Shown in pieces: positions 7,841-16,289 of a stretch of 27,033 bases of DNA. The stretch comes from a virus. Positions within the stretch are counted from its first letter, which is position 1; each line of letters starts with the position of its first letter. A model generated the notes under the pieces. The model did no database searches. It was not told where the DNA came from and saw nothing but the letters and a program-made list of their open reading frames with translations. The translations under genes were made by a program, and so were the position numbers. The stretch lies in the IMG/VR virus record IMGVR_UViG_3300044521_000152, positions 1 through 27,033 of that record. One strand, given 5' to 3'.

Positions 7841-9987
7841 TGCCCTGTGATCCCAGCTCAATCTCGCTCCCATCGCCTTCTGGACCTTCGGGTCCACCAC
7901 TACCTGGTTTTGGTTTGGCGCATGCCCTAACTGTCCCAGACATTGCTATTGTTCCTGGTGGATTTCCCGAAGACTTGCTTGAGATTTTCAACACGCTTCA
8001 GATGCTTACTCCTGTTGGAATTATGAAACCTCAACTTTCTGTTAATTGGGGCAAGGATATTTACGACGGCATTATGAAGCTCCTTGATCAGTTCATGCCT
8101 TTTCTAATGATGTATCAGCTTATATTACCTATTCTTAATCTGATAATTTGTTTGATTGAAGTGATCTGTGCAATTCCTAATCCCTTTAAATTGGCAGCAG
8201 CCATCATTAAACTATTTCGCACCTGTTTGCCACCATTTCTTAATTTATTTCCTATTTTTGCTATGATCATCATGATCATCTCCCTCCTCCTTCTTCTTCT
8301 CGCCCTCATCGAATATCTCATCTCCCAAATCCTCAAACTTATTCAAGCCCTCCTTCGCAACATCAACGCGCTCGTCAAAGCCTTTCAGGATGCCGACTCT
8401 TCCTCCATCCTCGCCATCGCCAGGAAAATTGGAAATCTCCTTTGCACCTTCCAAAACCTATTCGTTCTCCTCTCTCTATTCAGTATTCTCATTCAAATCA
8501 TCAAAGATATTTTGAGCCTCGTCAGTTCGATCCCGCCCTGCGGAGATAGCAGCAACTGCTGCACGCCTGATGTCTGTCCTGCCATCGTCAAAAACTCTTA
8601 CACTCGTACTACCGCTAATCTCCAATACTTCAATCGTGCCAAAGTTGATACGGGCATCGTACTGCCACCACCATTTGGCAATTTCAGCGTTGATGCTAGA
8701 GCAGAGAGTTGGCAAATTTACGATGCACAACAACTTCAGGCTCAAGAGTTTATTAACATCGTAGATGCTTTTGACGTTGCTTCGCCCAAACCAATCTTCT
8801 TCCCAACCGATGCTACATATACGGCTCAAACTCCGCCCAATCAAGCAGCTTACACAGTAGATTTGAGGCTCTATTATGATCCTACCAATTGGGGTAGAAT
8901 TGGACCTGCTCGTTTCATTAGATTCAAGAACTGCATAGTTCTAAAGGCTCCCACCAAAAAACTCACTACCTACAATAACAATACGCAAGACATCAATAAT
9001 GGAGTCTTGCTTTTAGCCGGTGGTCTTGGTTATGAGGATGATAGCACTACCACTCTAACTGGTTTTGCTCCCGATGGTATTACCGCTATTTCGGATCAAG
9101 CAACACTAGAAAACTTCTTGCACAAAGCTGATATAGTTTCCACCAATCCTACCCTATCTCCTACAGATGGGTATCTTTTTGGTCAAGCAGAATACACTTT
9201 CGTTCCTCACATCGAAACATTGTTTAGCAAGAACTTAGTGACGTTAGGGTGCATCCCTGCCGTCGCTCTGAATAAAGATTTTGCCAATAGCGTTTTTGCT
9301 GGCGACATCGCATTAAAAGGACAGGAATTATCTGATCTGCTCAATGGTGTTTTCCCCAACCCAGCGGGCGCGCAACAATGTTTGGGTCTCGCCCTATCTG
9401 ATTTGCGTAGTAACCTTACTCCCGATGGTGTTGCTCAATTTCAAGCCACCACCACCATCTGTTTGCAAAAACTCAAAGATGATACTAGTGGCGCTTTGGG
9501 GGCGTTAGTTGGTATTGGATTTGACCCTTGTAAGAGCAAATTCTCTCTCAATCCTGATATTCAATTCACCAGCAAACCTATTGTGGTATCAGCTAATCTC
9601 AACGAAAGAAACGGCTTATCCTTGACTACCGGTTTATCTGCAGATGTTGCTCAAAATATCGCAGCCCGACTTAAGGCGCACATAACGTTTGGAGATATAT
9701 CCAATTTTGCTTATGATGGATATCAAGCATTTACTGCTAACCTAACAAGTAATGATGCTGGTACTGGACAGATTATGATTTCGTTTGACGACAACATTTT
9801 CTGTACCAACATCATTCCAACAGATACAACGGTCAATCCAGAGCATACTCTTCAGTCGCTCACCTATAAATTCGTTCATACACTTACCATCCCAATCGTG
9901 CCAACAGCAGAGGGCGACACAGATGGCAAACCCCAAAGAAATGAAAGCGATTTAGCTGGTGAAGGCTCTGATAGTGGGGGTGGTTGA
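7840..9987 (+). CDS. Baseplate-cluster protein of unknown function with hydrophobic N-terminal third
   Basis: A 715-residue protein with GAGGA (7828-7832) seven bases before the ATG. Residues 1-80 are Pro/Gly/Ser-rich. Residues 84-230 hold several long hydrophobic helices, including an Ile/Leu/Met run at 139-165 and another at 205-230, enough for about four membrane-type segments. A Cys cluster follows at C234, C240, C241 and C246. The rest (about 250-690) is polar and probably beta-rich, ending in an acidic, Gly/Ser-rich tail. It sits between spike and wedge genes, so it is probably a virion or baseplate assembly component. The hydrophobic part could pack in the baseplate core, act as a membrane-active injection factor, or be an assembly scaffold. 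It is not a usual tape measure, given its position after the spike. I do not assign a named family. Codon use and pyrimidine content shift locally around 8280-8590. Confidence 0.88.
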   Translation: MPCDPSSISLPSPSGPSGPPLPGFGLAHALTVPDIAIVPGGFPEDLLEIFNTLQMLTPVGIMKPQLSVNWGKDIYDGIMKLLDQFMPFLMMYQLILPILNLIICLIEVICAIPNPFKLAAAIIKLFRTCLPPFLNLFPIFAMIIMIISLLLLLLALIEYLISQILKLIQALLRNINALVKAFQDADSSSILAIARKIGNLLCTFQNLFVLLSLFSILIQIIKDILSLVSSIPPCGDSSNCCTPDVCPAIVKNSYTRTTANLQYFNRAKVDTGIVLPPPFGNFSVDARAESWQIYDAQQLQAQEFINIVDAFDVASPKPIFFPTDATYTAQTPPNQAAYTVDLRLYYDPTNWGRIGPARFIRFKNCIVLKAPTKKLTTYNNNTQDINNGVLLLAGGLGYEDDSTTTLTGFAPDGITAISDQATLENFLHKADIVSTNPTLSPTDGYLFGQAEYTFVPHIETLFSKNLVTLGCIPAVALNKDFANSVFAGDIALKGQELSDLLNGVFPNPAGAQQCLGLALSDLRSNLTPDGVAQFQATTTICLQKLKDDTSGALGALVGIGFDPCKSKFSLNPDIQFTSKPIVVSANLNERNGLSLTTGLSADVAQNIAARLKAHITFGDISNFAYDGYQAFTANLTSNDAGTGQIMISFDDNIFCTNIIPTDTTVNPEHTLQSLTYKFVHTLTIPIVPTAEGDTDGKPQRNESDLAGEGSDSGGG

Positions 9988-11663
9988 TGCCTATCTCTAA
10001 CAAAATCCCCAATCAAGCCAACTATCAAGATTCTCAAAACTTCAATATTGATATTGAGAAGATTTTTACCGACTTCATTCAAGAGATTGATGCCACGCGA
10101 AGCACTGCCAACATCACCAACCCAGTTAACCAGGCCATCATCAATTCGTTGGGAGGGAGCACTATCTCAAGGTTAGAGCAATCTTTGAAGGTAGAACGAA
10201 CTCCCCAAGAAAGTCGTCTTCATGCCTTTTACCGATTGATTGGGTTTCCCGTCGTTTCTAATGATCAGACCCGTTTTTATAACCCCGGCTTTGATAAGAT
10301 TTTCGTTCCTAATCGAACCATCAAGTTAGAGGATAAAATTAGCATCGCCAATAAGCCTATCAAGGGGTTTCAGGAAATTAGCTCTAATAGAGAAACATAC
10401 TCTAATGTCGTAGCTAAAATTTTCGCCACCAATAAAACGATCAGTGCCAGTGTTGTCGCTTTATCTTCTGGTGTTTTTACTCGTCCTTTTGTATTTTTGG
10501 ACAAAGAAGATGATGATCCATTTGTTTTTTCACTCGTAAATCAAACTTATCAAGTTGAAGATCGGGGTCTCATTGGGTTCAACAAAAATGTCGCCCTATC
10601 AGATTATGTTGATGAATTTGGAAGTAAATGTGATCTTGCCCTTCAACGATCTCATATTCTTAAACCCTTTATGGTGGATCCGCGAATTGATTTTACGGTT
10701 AGCCCTGCAGATCGTAGGGTTGCAATTCCTTTTGTTCTCAACAAATCGGATCTCATGATTCGAGAAAATTCCTTCGTCAAACGTCCTTTGATTGAGAAAG
10801 TCATTAGAGATCGCCTCACCGTTCAGGATCAAAAGAATACTCTTGGGAGCGCCGATCAATCATTTGTTGATTATATTCAGAGCGTTCCAGCCGTACGGGA
10901 TGAAAACCTCATCAAACAAATGGCTAGTGGAAACGTGTATAAATTGGGAGATCAGATCCAGTTCATTAAATACTTCAATATCATTCGAACTATGTGTAGC
11001 AAATTGGTGGAAGCTCAAAAAAAGATTCAGCAAGTTCAGTCAAGATACTATTGGCTTCCTATTCCATCCATTACTGGACCAGAGGGCGGCAACGAGATCA
11101 AGCCAGTTATAATTTCCAAGAATTTACCAGATGACTTTATAACGCGAGCAGATCGCTCTATTATTGTCGCCACTTTGAAACAAGCTGCCAACCAATTCAA
11201 CTCTCAGACGGCATCCGTCAGCGGAACTCCCGATTCAGGCGGATTTGCTTTTGAGTCTTTTGCCACGACCACGTTCGATCAAGATGCTAGCGAGGCTTAT
11301 GGAAATAATATCGAAAAGCAACTGAATAGTCTCAATAAGTTGCGAGAGCATGAAATGGCAGCCGCAAACGGCGCCCTTCGCACCATTGAAATCATCATGG
11401 GTGAATTTAGTGGCTTGGGGCTATGTGATATTGTAGCTATTATGGGCGCTTTATACGTTATGGATGAGAAAAAATTGCTTGGATTTTTGGATGCTGATGC
11501 TCACATTAGAATGAGAAACGCGCCCGAACTTGATGCGGCAAAAACCTCCGCTTCTAACATTATTGATGCTCATAAAGAATTTTGGAGTAGGGTCAGGGAC
11601 TTTTACCACATCATGGACAAGATTTACAAGGATTTGAGGCATAGCAATGGGTTACCAGATTGA
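9987..11663 (+). CDS. Baseplate-cluster protein of unknown function
   Basis: A 558-residue protein whose ATG overlaps the previous stop (TGATG). A TTG three bases upstream (9984) is an in-frame alternative. A G-rich stretch (GGGGGTGG, 9976-9983) just before favours the ATG and suggests coupling. Residues about 72-104 carry ESRLHAFYRLIGFPVVS followed by FYNPGFDK, which reads like a conserved core. Residues about 467-502 hold EFSGLGLCDIVAIMGALYVM and a following helix. The middle is mixed alpha/beta, and the C-terminus is helical and charged. No known enzyme motif, signal peptide or membrane segment is clear. Its place between the hydrophobic protein and gp25 suggests a structural part of the baseplate wedge or hub periphery. 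I do not recognise the family with confidence. Confidence 0.87.
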   Translation: MPISNKIPNQANYQDSQNFNIDIEKIFTDFIQEIDATRSTANITNPVNQAIINSLGGSTISRLEQSLKVERTPQESRLHAFYRLIGFPVVSNDQTRFYNPGFDKIFVPNRTIKLEDKISIANKPIKGFQEISSNRETYSNVVAKIFATNKTISASVVALSSGVFTRPFVFLDKEDDDPFVFSLVNQTYQVEDRGLIGFNKNVALSDYVDEFGSKCDLALQRSHILKPFMVDPRIDFTVSPADRRVAIPFVLNKSDLMIRENSFVKRPLIEKVIRDRLTVQDQKNTLGSADQSFVDYIQSVPAVRDENLIKQMASGNVYKLGDQIQFIKYFNIIRTMCSKLVEAQKKIQQVQSRYYWLPIPSITGPEGGNEIKPVIISKNLPDDFITRADRSIIVATLKQAANQFNSQTASVSGTPDSGGFAFESFATTTFDQDASEAYGNNIEKQLNSLNKLREHEMAAANGALRTIEIIMGEFSGLGLCDIVAIMGALYVMDEKKLLGFLDADAHIRMRNAPELDAAKTSASNIIDAHKEFWSRVRDFYHIMDKIYKDLRHSNGLPD

Positions 11664-11701
11664 GGATGGAAACTCCCAATACTTCGGCATATTTAGGAAA
11701 C

Positions 11702-11708
11702 GGGAGAA
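11702..11708 (+). promoter_or_regulatory. Shine-Dalgarno site of the gp25-like gene
   Basis: GGGAGAA lies six bases before ATG 11715 in the 51-base gap after the previous gene. It decides the start, because the other ATG in the gap (11666) belongs to a short unrelated frame. Confidence 0.65.
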
Positions 11709-11714
11709 CTATAC

Positions 11715-12146
11715 ATGTCTTTTGACTTCAAAATATCAGGTGGAGACCTTGTCATCAAAAATGGACAACCCCAAACCGTCCAAGATTCAGAAAAACTCAT
11801 TCAATCCATCCTTAAAATCTGCCTAACCGAGGCTGGAAGTAACCCGATCCACCCATGGTACGGGTCCTTTCTTTCCCGCACTATTATAGGCAATCCCCAA
11901 CATAGCGGGATATTGGTTCAAGTTGCCAAATCTCAGCTAAATACTGCCCTAGAGAACCTCAAAAATTTGCAAGATGCCCAAGTTCGATCCTTCCAAAGGG
12001 TTAGTGCTGACGAGCAAATTAGCGCCATTATGGAGATTAGCGTAGTTCGTAGTCAATTCGACCCTAGGCTGTTTGACGTGAGAATTGGAGTGTTATCTAA
12101 GGGCTTCAAACCGATCTCAACGGCATTTTCGGTGAATACGATCTAA
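11715..12146 (+). CDS. gp25/gpW-like baseplate wedge protein
   Basis: A 143-residue protein, the normal size for the GPW/gp25 family (T4 gp25 is 132 residues). This family is the most conserved wedge component and links the baseplate to the first sheath ring. Diagnostic parts are the N-terminal strands with DLVIKNGQPQTVQDSEKLIQ, the helix continuing through ILKICLTEAGSNP, then HPWYGSFLSRTIIG (about residues 46-59). A second helix follows (about 70-90), and C-terminal strands include FDPRLFDVRIGVLSKG. Good ribosome site. The next gene is the J-like wedge, the same order as gpW-gpJ in P2. This assignment is one of the firmest here and is the main sequence evidence that the tail is contractile. 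Confidence 0.9.
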   Translation: MSFDFKISGGDLVIKNGQPQTVQDSEKLIQSILKICLTEAGSNPIHPWYGSFLSRTIIGNPQHSGILVQVAKSQLNTALENLKNLQDAQVRSFQRVSADEQISAIMEISVVRSQFDPRLFDVRIGVLSKGFKPISTAFSVNTI

Positions 12147-12159
12147 TTCTTAAAGAATG

Positions 12160-12169
12160 TGATATATGG
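12160..12169 (+). promoter_or_regulatory. Candidate late promoter or leader motif TGATATATGG
   Basis: These ten bases are identical to those in the gap after the spike gene and lie about 20 bases before the J-like start. A weak palindrome (TTCTT-A-AAGAA, 12147-12157) lies just upstream. The motif also contains the ATG of a 7-codon frame ending in TAATG on the next start. Function is a guess. Confidence 0.25.
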
Positions 12170-12175
12170 TGTATA

Positions 12176-12182
12176 GAGAGGA
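12176..12182 (+). promoter_or_regulatory. Shine-Dalgarno site of the J-like gene
   Basis: GAGAGGA lies six bases before ATG 12189, a near-consensus ribosome site that supports this start. Confidence 0.7.
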
Positions 12183-12188
12183 TGAATA

Positions 12189-15100
12189 ATGGTCACGATT
12201 CGCAGTTCTAACGAAATTATTTTGAGCCTGATCGATTACTATCGATTGGTACAGCCAGATCTTGATACCAGCGTTGGAAGCGTGAGCCGTGATATTTTTA
12301 TCGAAGGATTGGCCAGCCAGATTTCCCTCCTCTACGATGAAGTCTCCGGAGTCTCCTCTCAACAATCTATGCGATTGGTTGTTGGATCCGATCTCGATAA
12401 ACTCGCCAAAAACTTCGGAATTATCCGAAAACAGGCAACGCCTTCTACGGGCGTGGCTTTGCTTACTTTCTCATCTATCAACTCTACGATCAATATCAAT
12501 CGGGGTGACATCGTTACCGCCTCTAATGGTTTCTCTTTTTCAGTAGCCGCGGGTCTTTCCGTATCTCCAGCAGCTATTAATTTTTATCGTTCTGTAGCTA
12601 GCAAGTTCCGAGATCAATTGGATATTGCGGGAATCAGCGATCAATTTGCTGTCGAAGTTACGGTAGCAGCCACCTCTTCCGGCGCCGTAGGCAACATTGG
12701 AAAGTTTTCTCTTAATCGCACCGCTATTGCGGGAGTTTCCAACGTCACTAACATTAATGCTTTTGCCGGGGGAACTGATCAAGAAAACGATACCTCCTTT
12801 AGAAATAGAGTTCTCTCCGCCTTTAGTGGATCCAGTGTTGGAACGGCATTAGGATATTTAAACGTTGCTCTCGGAACCACAGGAGTTTCGGACGCCGCCG
12901 TTATTGAGCCCGGGGATCCGCTCATGACCCGAGATGGAACGGTCGTTAGCATTGCTACTGATGGCGCTCGAACCATCCTTTCAGAGGGTTCCGGCGGCAA
13001 AGTAGATGTTATCATTTTGGGCTCCAATCTTGTCCAAAATACTGATAGCTTCATCTATCACGACAAAAGCAATAGCAACGATCCTACAAGCATTAAAAAT
13101 GATGTGGTGTTAGGGCAAATTGCAGCAGACGTTAATAAAACCATCAATCGTCGCCGAATCGATGACATCAAGAACGGACAGCTTCCCATTCAGCCCGTCG
13201 AAGAGATTCTTCAAGTAACAGGATCAATTAGTGGTTCCAATTTTCAAGCTAAAAGCGTTGATGAGTTTGGGATAGTATCGGGCAATTATGAGTTGGTCAA
13301 GGATACCGGAGTTTTTGGTGGAAGCCCCTTCGGCTTTGATACGTTTCACTGGATTAGCAACCAAGTTAGCGGGTTCAATGAAGACAGAATTAAGGGACAA
13401 TATAATGGTCAAGATGCCCTAACCTTCATTGATGTTTTGGAGATATCGCAGGCACAACAGAACGTTTCTATCACCAATGAAAATAGCACCGTAACTTTTG
13501 ATCGTTCTCTCATCAAGTTGCTTCATACACCAGCCACCAATGTTACACGCGTTTTTAACGTCAATACGGGAGAGCGATACATAGTCGTTGATCAGAACTT
13601 CGACAAAACCGGAACATTCAATACATCGGGACGAATCCAAATTTCCGGAAGCACTCTTCCTTCTCCAAGCGATACTCTACAAGTGGATTATAGCTGGATC
13701 GTTAATTACGATCAATACTCCGATTATGATGGACTCAAACATACCACTAATCCCCGAGCGGTTTCTGATAGCGTTGATTGGGGATTTTCTTCTGCAGTTC
13801 GGAATGAAAGAATCTTGTTTTCTTTGGATGCCAATGGTAACTTTTTCCAAGGAACGTCGCTCCTTCCTATTGGAACGATCATTTCTACTCAAAAGTTTTT
13901 GGAAGTAGATGGTGTCATTCAGAGGGTAACCTCGGGCGTTTTTACTAATCGGTTATCGATGGTGATATCTCATTTATCCAACACCACCACAACGGTAGAC
14001 TCTATTACTCTCAAAAATACCAACGTAGAGTTATTCAAAACGGCGCAGGGGAACGGAAGTTTTTCTAGCGCAACCGAAGTAGTTGGCATTCAAGTTCTCA
14101 ATATCACCACAATTATTCTTCCCACCGATACTGTGGCTGTTGATGGAGACAAGGTAACGACAATTCTTAATAGTACCGATGTCTTTACGTCTGTCACGAC
14201 CTCTGGAAGTAGCTCTGGAAATCAGATCACCATTCCGTCTTCATTGGTTGACACGACAGCAAACAGTATTGTTCTTCGGACAACTTACATTACCAGCATC
14301 ACCGATTTAGCATCTACGGCGATAACGACCCTACCAATGAGCCGAACTGGCAATGGATTTGCCCTTTCTGACAACAATGGATTTGGTAACTTCAGCCCGG
14401 TAAATACTGCCCATCGTGAGAATCAAGTAGTTCAAAAGAACCTGAGCAATCAGTTCTTCGTGGAAATCGGCTTATTAGTTGCTGATTTTTCGCTGGAAGC
14501 CACTCAAGTAGTTTCTGTAATCCGTTTGTCAGATGGATTAGAACTTTGGAACTCTGACAATCCGGGAACCATTACTACGGGTACCTCCGGTAATTATCAG
14601 CTCATATTCTCTGGTGTCAATACTCCGGCAACTGGGGACCGGGCTCTCGTCGTGTATTATGCAACCGACATCAAACGATTCCAGCCTTTCAGTTTTAGTA
14701 ATGCCCTTATCAAAAGCCGAACTGATTCTTTGCAGTTGGATGTTGCTACTGGTAAGTTCTACCTTCAGATCAACAAGTTTACTCCGCAAGCCAGCAATGT
14801 TCATTTCAAGGTCATTGAGCCTAACACCGACACAGCTTTATTTACTGTTACGGACGGGTATTTAACTTCTAGTGGCGATGGAACAGCCCATATCACTAGC
14901 CTCACCGTCAATTTTTCCTCCCTTGCCGATTTGACTCACAAGAAGATCAAAATCACTAATGCTACCGATCCGAATGATAGTGGCACCTACGATATCGTTT
15001 CTTATGATCTGACATCTAATGAGATTACGATTACCGATGTCATGGACAAATTGACTGCAGACCAAGTTTCTGTCATTCGCCTTCTTGATGGTCAAGAGAT

Positions 15101-16289
15101 TTGGAACTACACAGGGGTAATCAATGCTGGGTCTAATAAGATTTTGATTGCTCCTACCCCAAATATCAGCTTGAATGATAAAGTTTATGTTCTATTCTTC
15201 AACTTTAGTCCGCTCAAAAAGTCTCCAACACGTATTGTTGGGTCCGTTACGGATCAAGTATCTAATACTGGCATTATCAATATCTCTGGGACGACGTTGT
15301 CATTGGCGCAGGATGTTGTTTTCACCGCCATTAACTCAGGACTCAAGCTGAATTTGTCAGAAGCAATTCGGAAAGCTTTAGGGCTGGCAAGTACTGCTAG
15401 TATTCCAAGTAACATCAAGATAGCAAAACTGATCAAGCTGGAAAAAGTGACTACAGTGAGCGCCTCCAATGATACAGTACTAGAGGTCCTTGCCACTTAC
15501 GATACCTACAATACTATCCTCCAAAACAACCTCCTCTATGTTGGGGAGATGCTATCCGATCCTACTCTTCAGAGTCTTGAATTCATTCTTCCCGCAACCC
15601 AAAATAACATCTCTGATGTTCAGGTTCATAATCTCCCCAAATTGGGTGATAAATTGAGAGCTACCTTTTACTTCGTAATGCGCGGAGATCAAGAAGATTT
15701 GGCTTACACTCGAAACGGTACACTCTACACCAACAAGAAGTTTGCCCTCATTGATAAGGTGTTCGTTTCTAGCGGATTTAGATCTTCCCAATCCACCAAA
15801 TTTACAGCGACTTCTTTTACCCAGCCGAATCTTGGAGCCCGTTACAAAGTCACCTACGATTACTTGGCACCCAAACAGAATGAAAGAATTGTCATCCAGT
15901 ATAGTTTCAACAAACTGATCAGTGACACTACGTTCAACATCGAAAACTCCCGACCCATCAATGCTGACGTTTTAGTCCGTGCCGCTAAATTGCTTTTGCT
16001 CGACCTCACCATAAATGTCGTAATTGCTGACGAATTCAAGACGTCCACCGCTACCGTTCTTCAGAACCTACGTGATCAGTTGAATACCGCCCTAACTACA
16101 ACCAGCCTTAGCAGCATTATAGATGCGCCGACCCTTATTAACGTAGCGCAGGCGGTGCAGGGAGTTTCGCGCGCCAGAATCCTGTTCTTCAATAAAACCG
16201 GACAATCAGGCTCTGTCCAAAAAATCCAAGCCCAAGCTGATGAGTTTTTTGCCCCTAACAATATCATCATCAACACTGAAACACGCTAA
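12189..16289 (+). CDS. Baseplate J-like wedge protein (gp6/gpJ), enlarged by inserted beta modules
   Basis: A 1366-residue protein. The N-terminal 250 residues match the baseplate J family: a helical start, a GSDLDKLAKNFGIIRKQAT segment (about 67-85), the INRGDIVTASNGFSF strand, then FAGGTDQENDTSFRNRVL (192-209) followed by a GTALGYLNVAL helix. The C-terminus (about 1255-1337) has RPINADVLVRAAKLLLLDL and a helix-strand pair typical of the J C-terminal domain. T4 gp6 is 660 residues and P2 gpJ about 300, so roughly 800 central residues are extra. These hold repeated beta modules: TNVTRVFNVNTGERY near 446, two copies of SVIRLxDGxExW (776 and 961), and a module at 871-950 containing HFKVIEPNT and YDIVSYD. 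Related modules occur in the two downstream proteins. It likely forms the wedge ring that triggers sheath contraction, with the extra domains exposed. Its stop overlaps the next start (TAATG). Confidence 0.9.
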   Translation: MVTIRSSNEIILSLIDYYRLVQPDLDTSVGSVSRDIFIEGLASQISLLYDEVSGVSSQQSMRLVVGSDLDKLAKNFGIIRKQATPSTGVALLTFSSINSTININRGDIVTASNGFSFSVAAGLSVSPAAINFYRSVASKFRDQLDIAGISDQFAVEVTVAATSSGAVGNIGKFSLNRTAIAGVSNVTNINAFAGGTDQENDTSFRNRVLSAFSGSSVGTALGYLNVALGTTGVSDAAVIEPGDPLMTRDGTVVSIATDGARTILSEGSGGKVDVIILGSNLVQNTDSFIYHDKSNSNDPTSIKNDVVLGQIAADVNKTINRRRIDDIKNGQLPIQPVEEILQVTGSISGSNFQAKSVDEFGIVSGNYELVKDTGVFGGSPFGFDTFHWISNQVSGFNEDRIKGQYNGQDALTFIDVLEISQAQQNVSITNENSTVTFDRSLIKLLHTPATNVTRVFNVNTGERYIVVDQNFDKTGTFNTSGRIQISGSTLPSPSDTLQVDYSWIVNYDQYSDYDGLKHTTNPRAVSDSVDWGFSSAVRNERILFSLDANGNFFQGTSLLPIGTIISTQKFLEVDGVIQRVTSGVFTNRLSMVISHLSNTTTTVDSITLKNTNVELFKTAQGNGSFSSATEVVGIQVLNITTIILPTDTVAVDGDKVTTILNSTDVFTSVTTSGSSSGNQITIPSSLVDTTANSIVLRTTYITSITDLASTAITTLPMSRTGNGFALSDNNGFGNFSPVNTAHRENQVVQKNLSNQFFVEIGLLVADFSLEATQVVSVIRLSDGLELWNSDNPGTITTGTSGNYQLIFSGVNTPATGDRALVVYYATDIKRFQPFSFSNALIKSRTDSLQLDVATGKFYLQINKFTPQASNVHFKVIEPNTDTALFTVTDGYLTSSGDGTAHITSLTVNFSSLADLTHKKIKITNATDPNDSGTYDIVSYDLTSNEITITDVMDKLTADQVSVIRLLDGQEIWNYTGVINAGSNKILIAPTPNISLNDKVYVLFFNFSPLKKSPTRIVGSVTDQVSNTGIINISGTTLSLAQDVVFTAINSGLKLNLSEAIRKALGLASTASIPSNIKIAKLIKLEKVTTVSASNDTVLEVLATYDTYNTILQNNLLYVGEMLSDPTLQSLEFILPATQNNISDVQVHNLPKLGDKLRATFYFVMRGDQEDLAYTRNGTLYTNKKFALIDKVFVSSGFRSSQSTKFTATSFTQPNLGARYKVTYDYLAPKQNERIVIQYSFNKLISDTTFNIENSRPINADVLVRAAKLLLLDLTINVVIADEFKTSTATVLQNLRDQLNTALTTTSLSSIIDAPTLINVAQAVQGVSRARILFFNKTGQSGSVQKIQAQADEFFAPNNIIINTETR
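14511..14667 (+). repeat. Protein-level module SVIR...W, copy 1 (J-like protein)
   Basis: Residues 775-826 read VSVIRLSDGLELWN, then a Gly-rich turn, LIFSGVNTPATGDRALVVYY. The same order of motifs appears at 15066-15206 and 18779-18916. DNA similarity is limited, so the copies are old or fast-evolving. Confidence 0.6.
14799..15038 (+). repeat. Module shared with the fibre-type protein (J-like copy)
   Basis: Residues 871-950 of the J-like protein. It lies directly between the two SVIR...W copies, so the modules are arranged in alternation. The matching copy is in the fibre-type gene at 25432-25680. Confidence 0.6.
15066..15206 (+). repeat. Protein-level module SVIR...W, copy 2 (J-like protein)
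   Basis: Residues 960-1006 carry VSVIRLLDGQEIWNYTG, a Gly turn, LIAPTPNISLNDKVYVLFF. It matches copy 1 closely in the SVIRLxDGxExWN part and more loosely after it. Confidence 0.6.

Noticed and set aside
8476-8844. 122-codon open frame on the minus strand
   Set aside because: It is fully inside the hydrophobic-protein gene, and the C-ending codons there lower antisense stops. No independent support.
7840-9987. Tape-measure protein
   Set aside because: It has hydrophobic helices but is short, lies downstream of the spike, and lacks the long helical repeats of tape measures.
11666-11725. 19-codon frame in the gap before the gp25-like gene, beginning ATG GAA ACT like the frame at 23441
   Set aside because: It overlaps the gp25-like start by 11 bases out of frame and its only GAGG abuts the ATG directly. 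Similarity to the other short frame is limited to a few bases.
12147-12157. Palindrome TTCTT-A-AAGAA as a terminator
   Set aside because: A five-base AT-rich stem with no T-run after it is too weak for an intrinsic terminator, and the operon continues 30 bases later.
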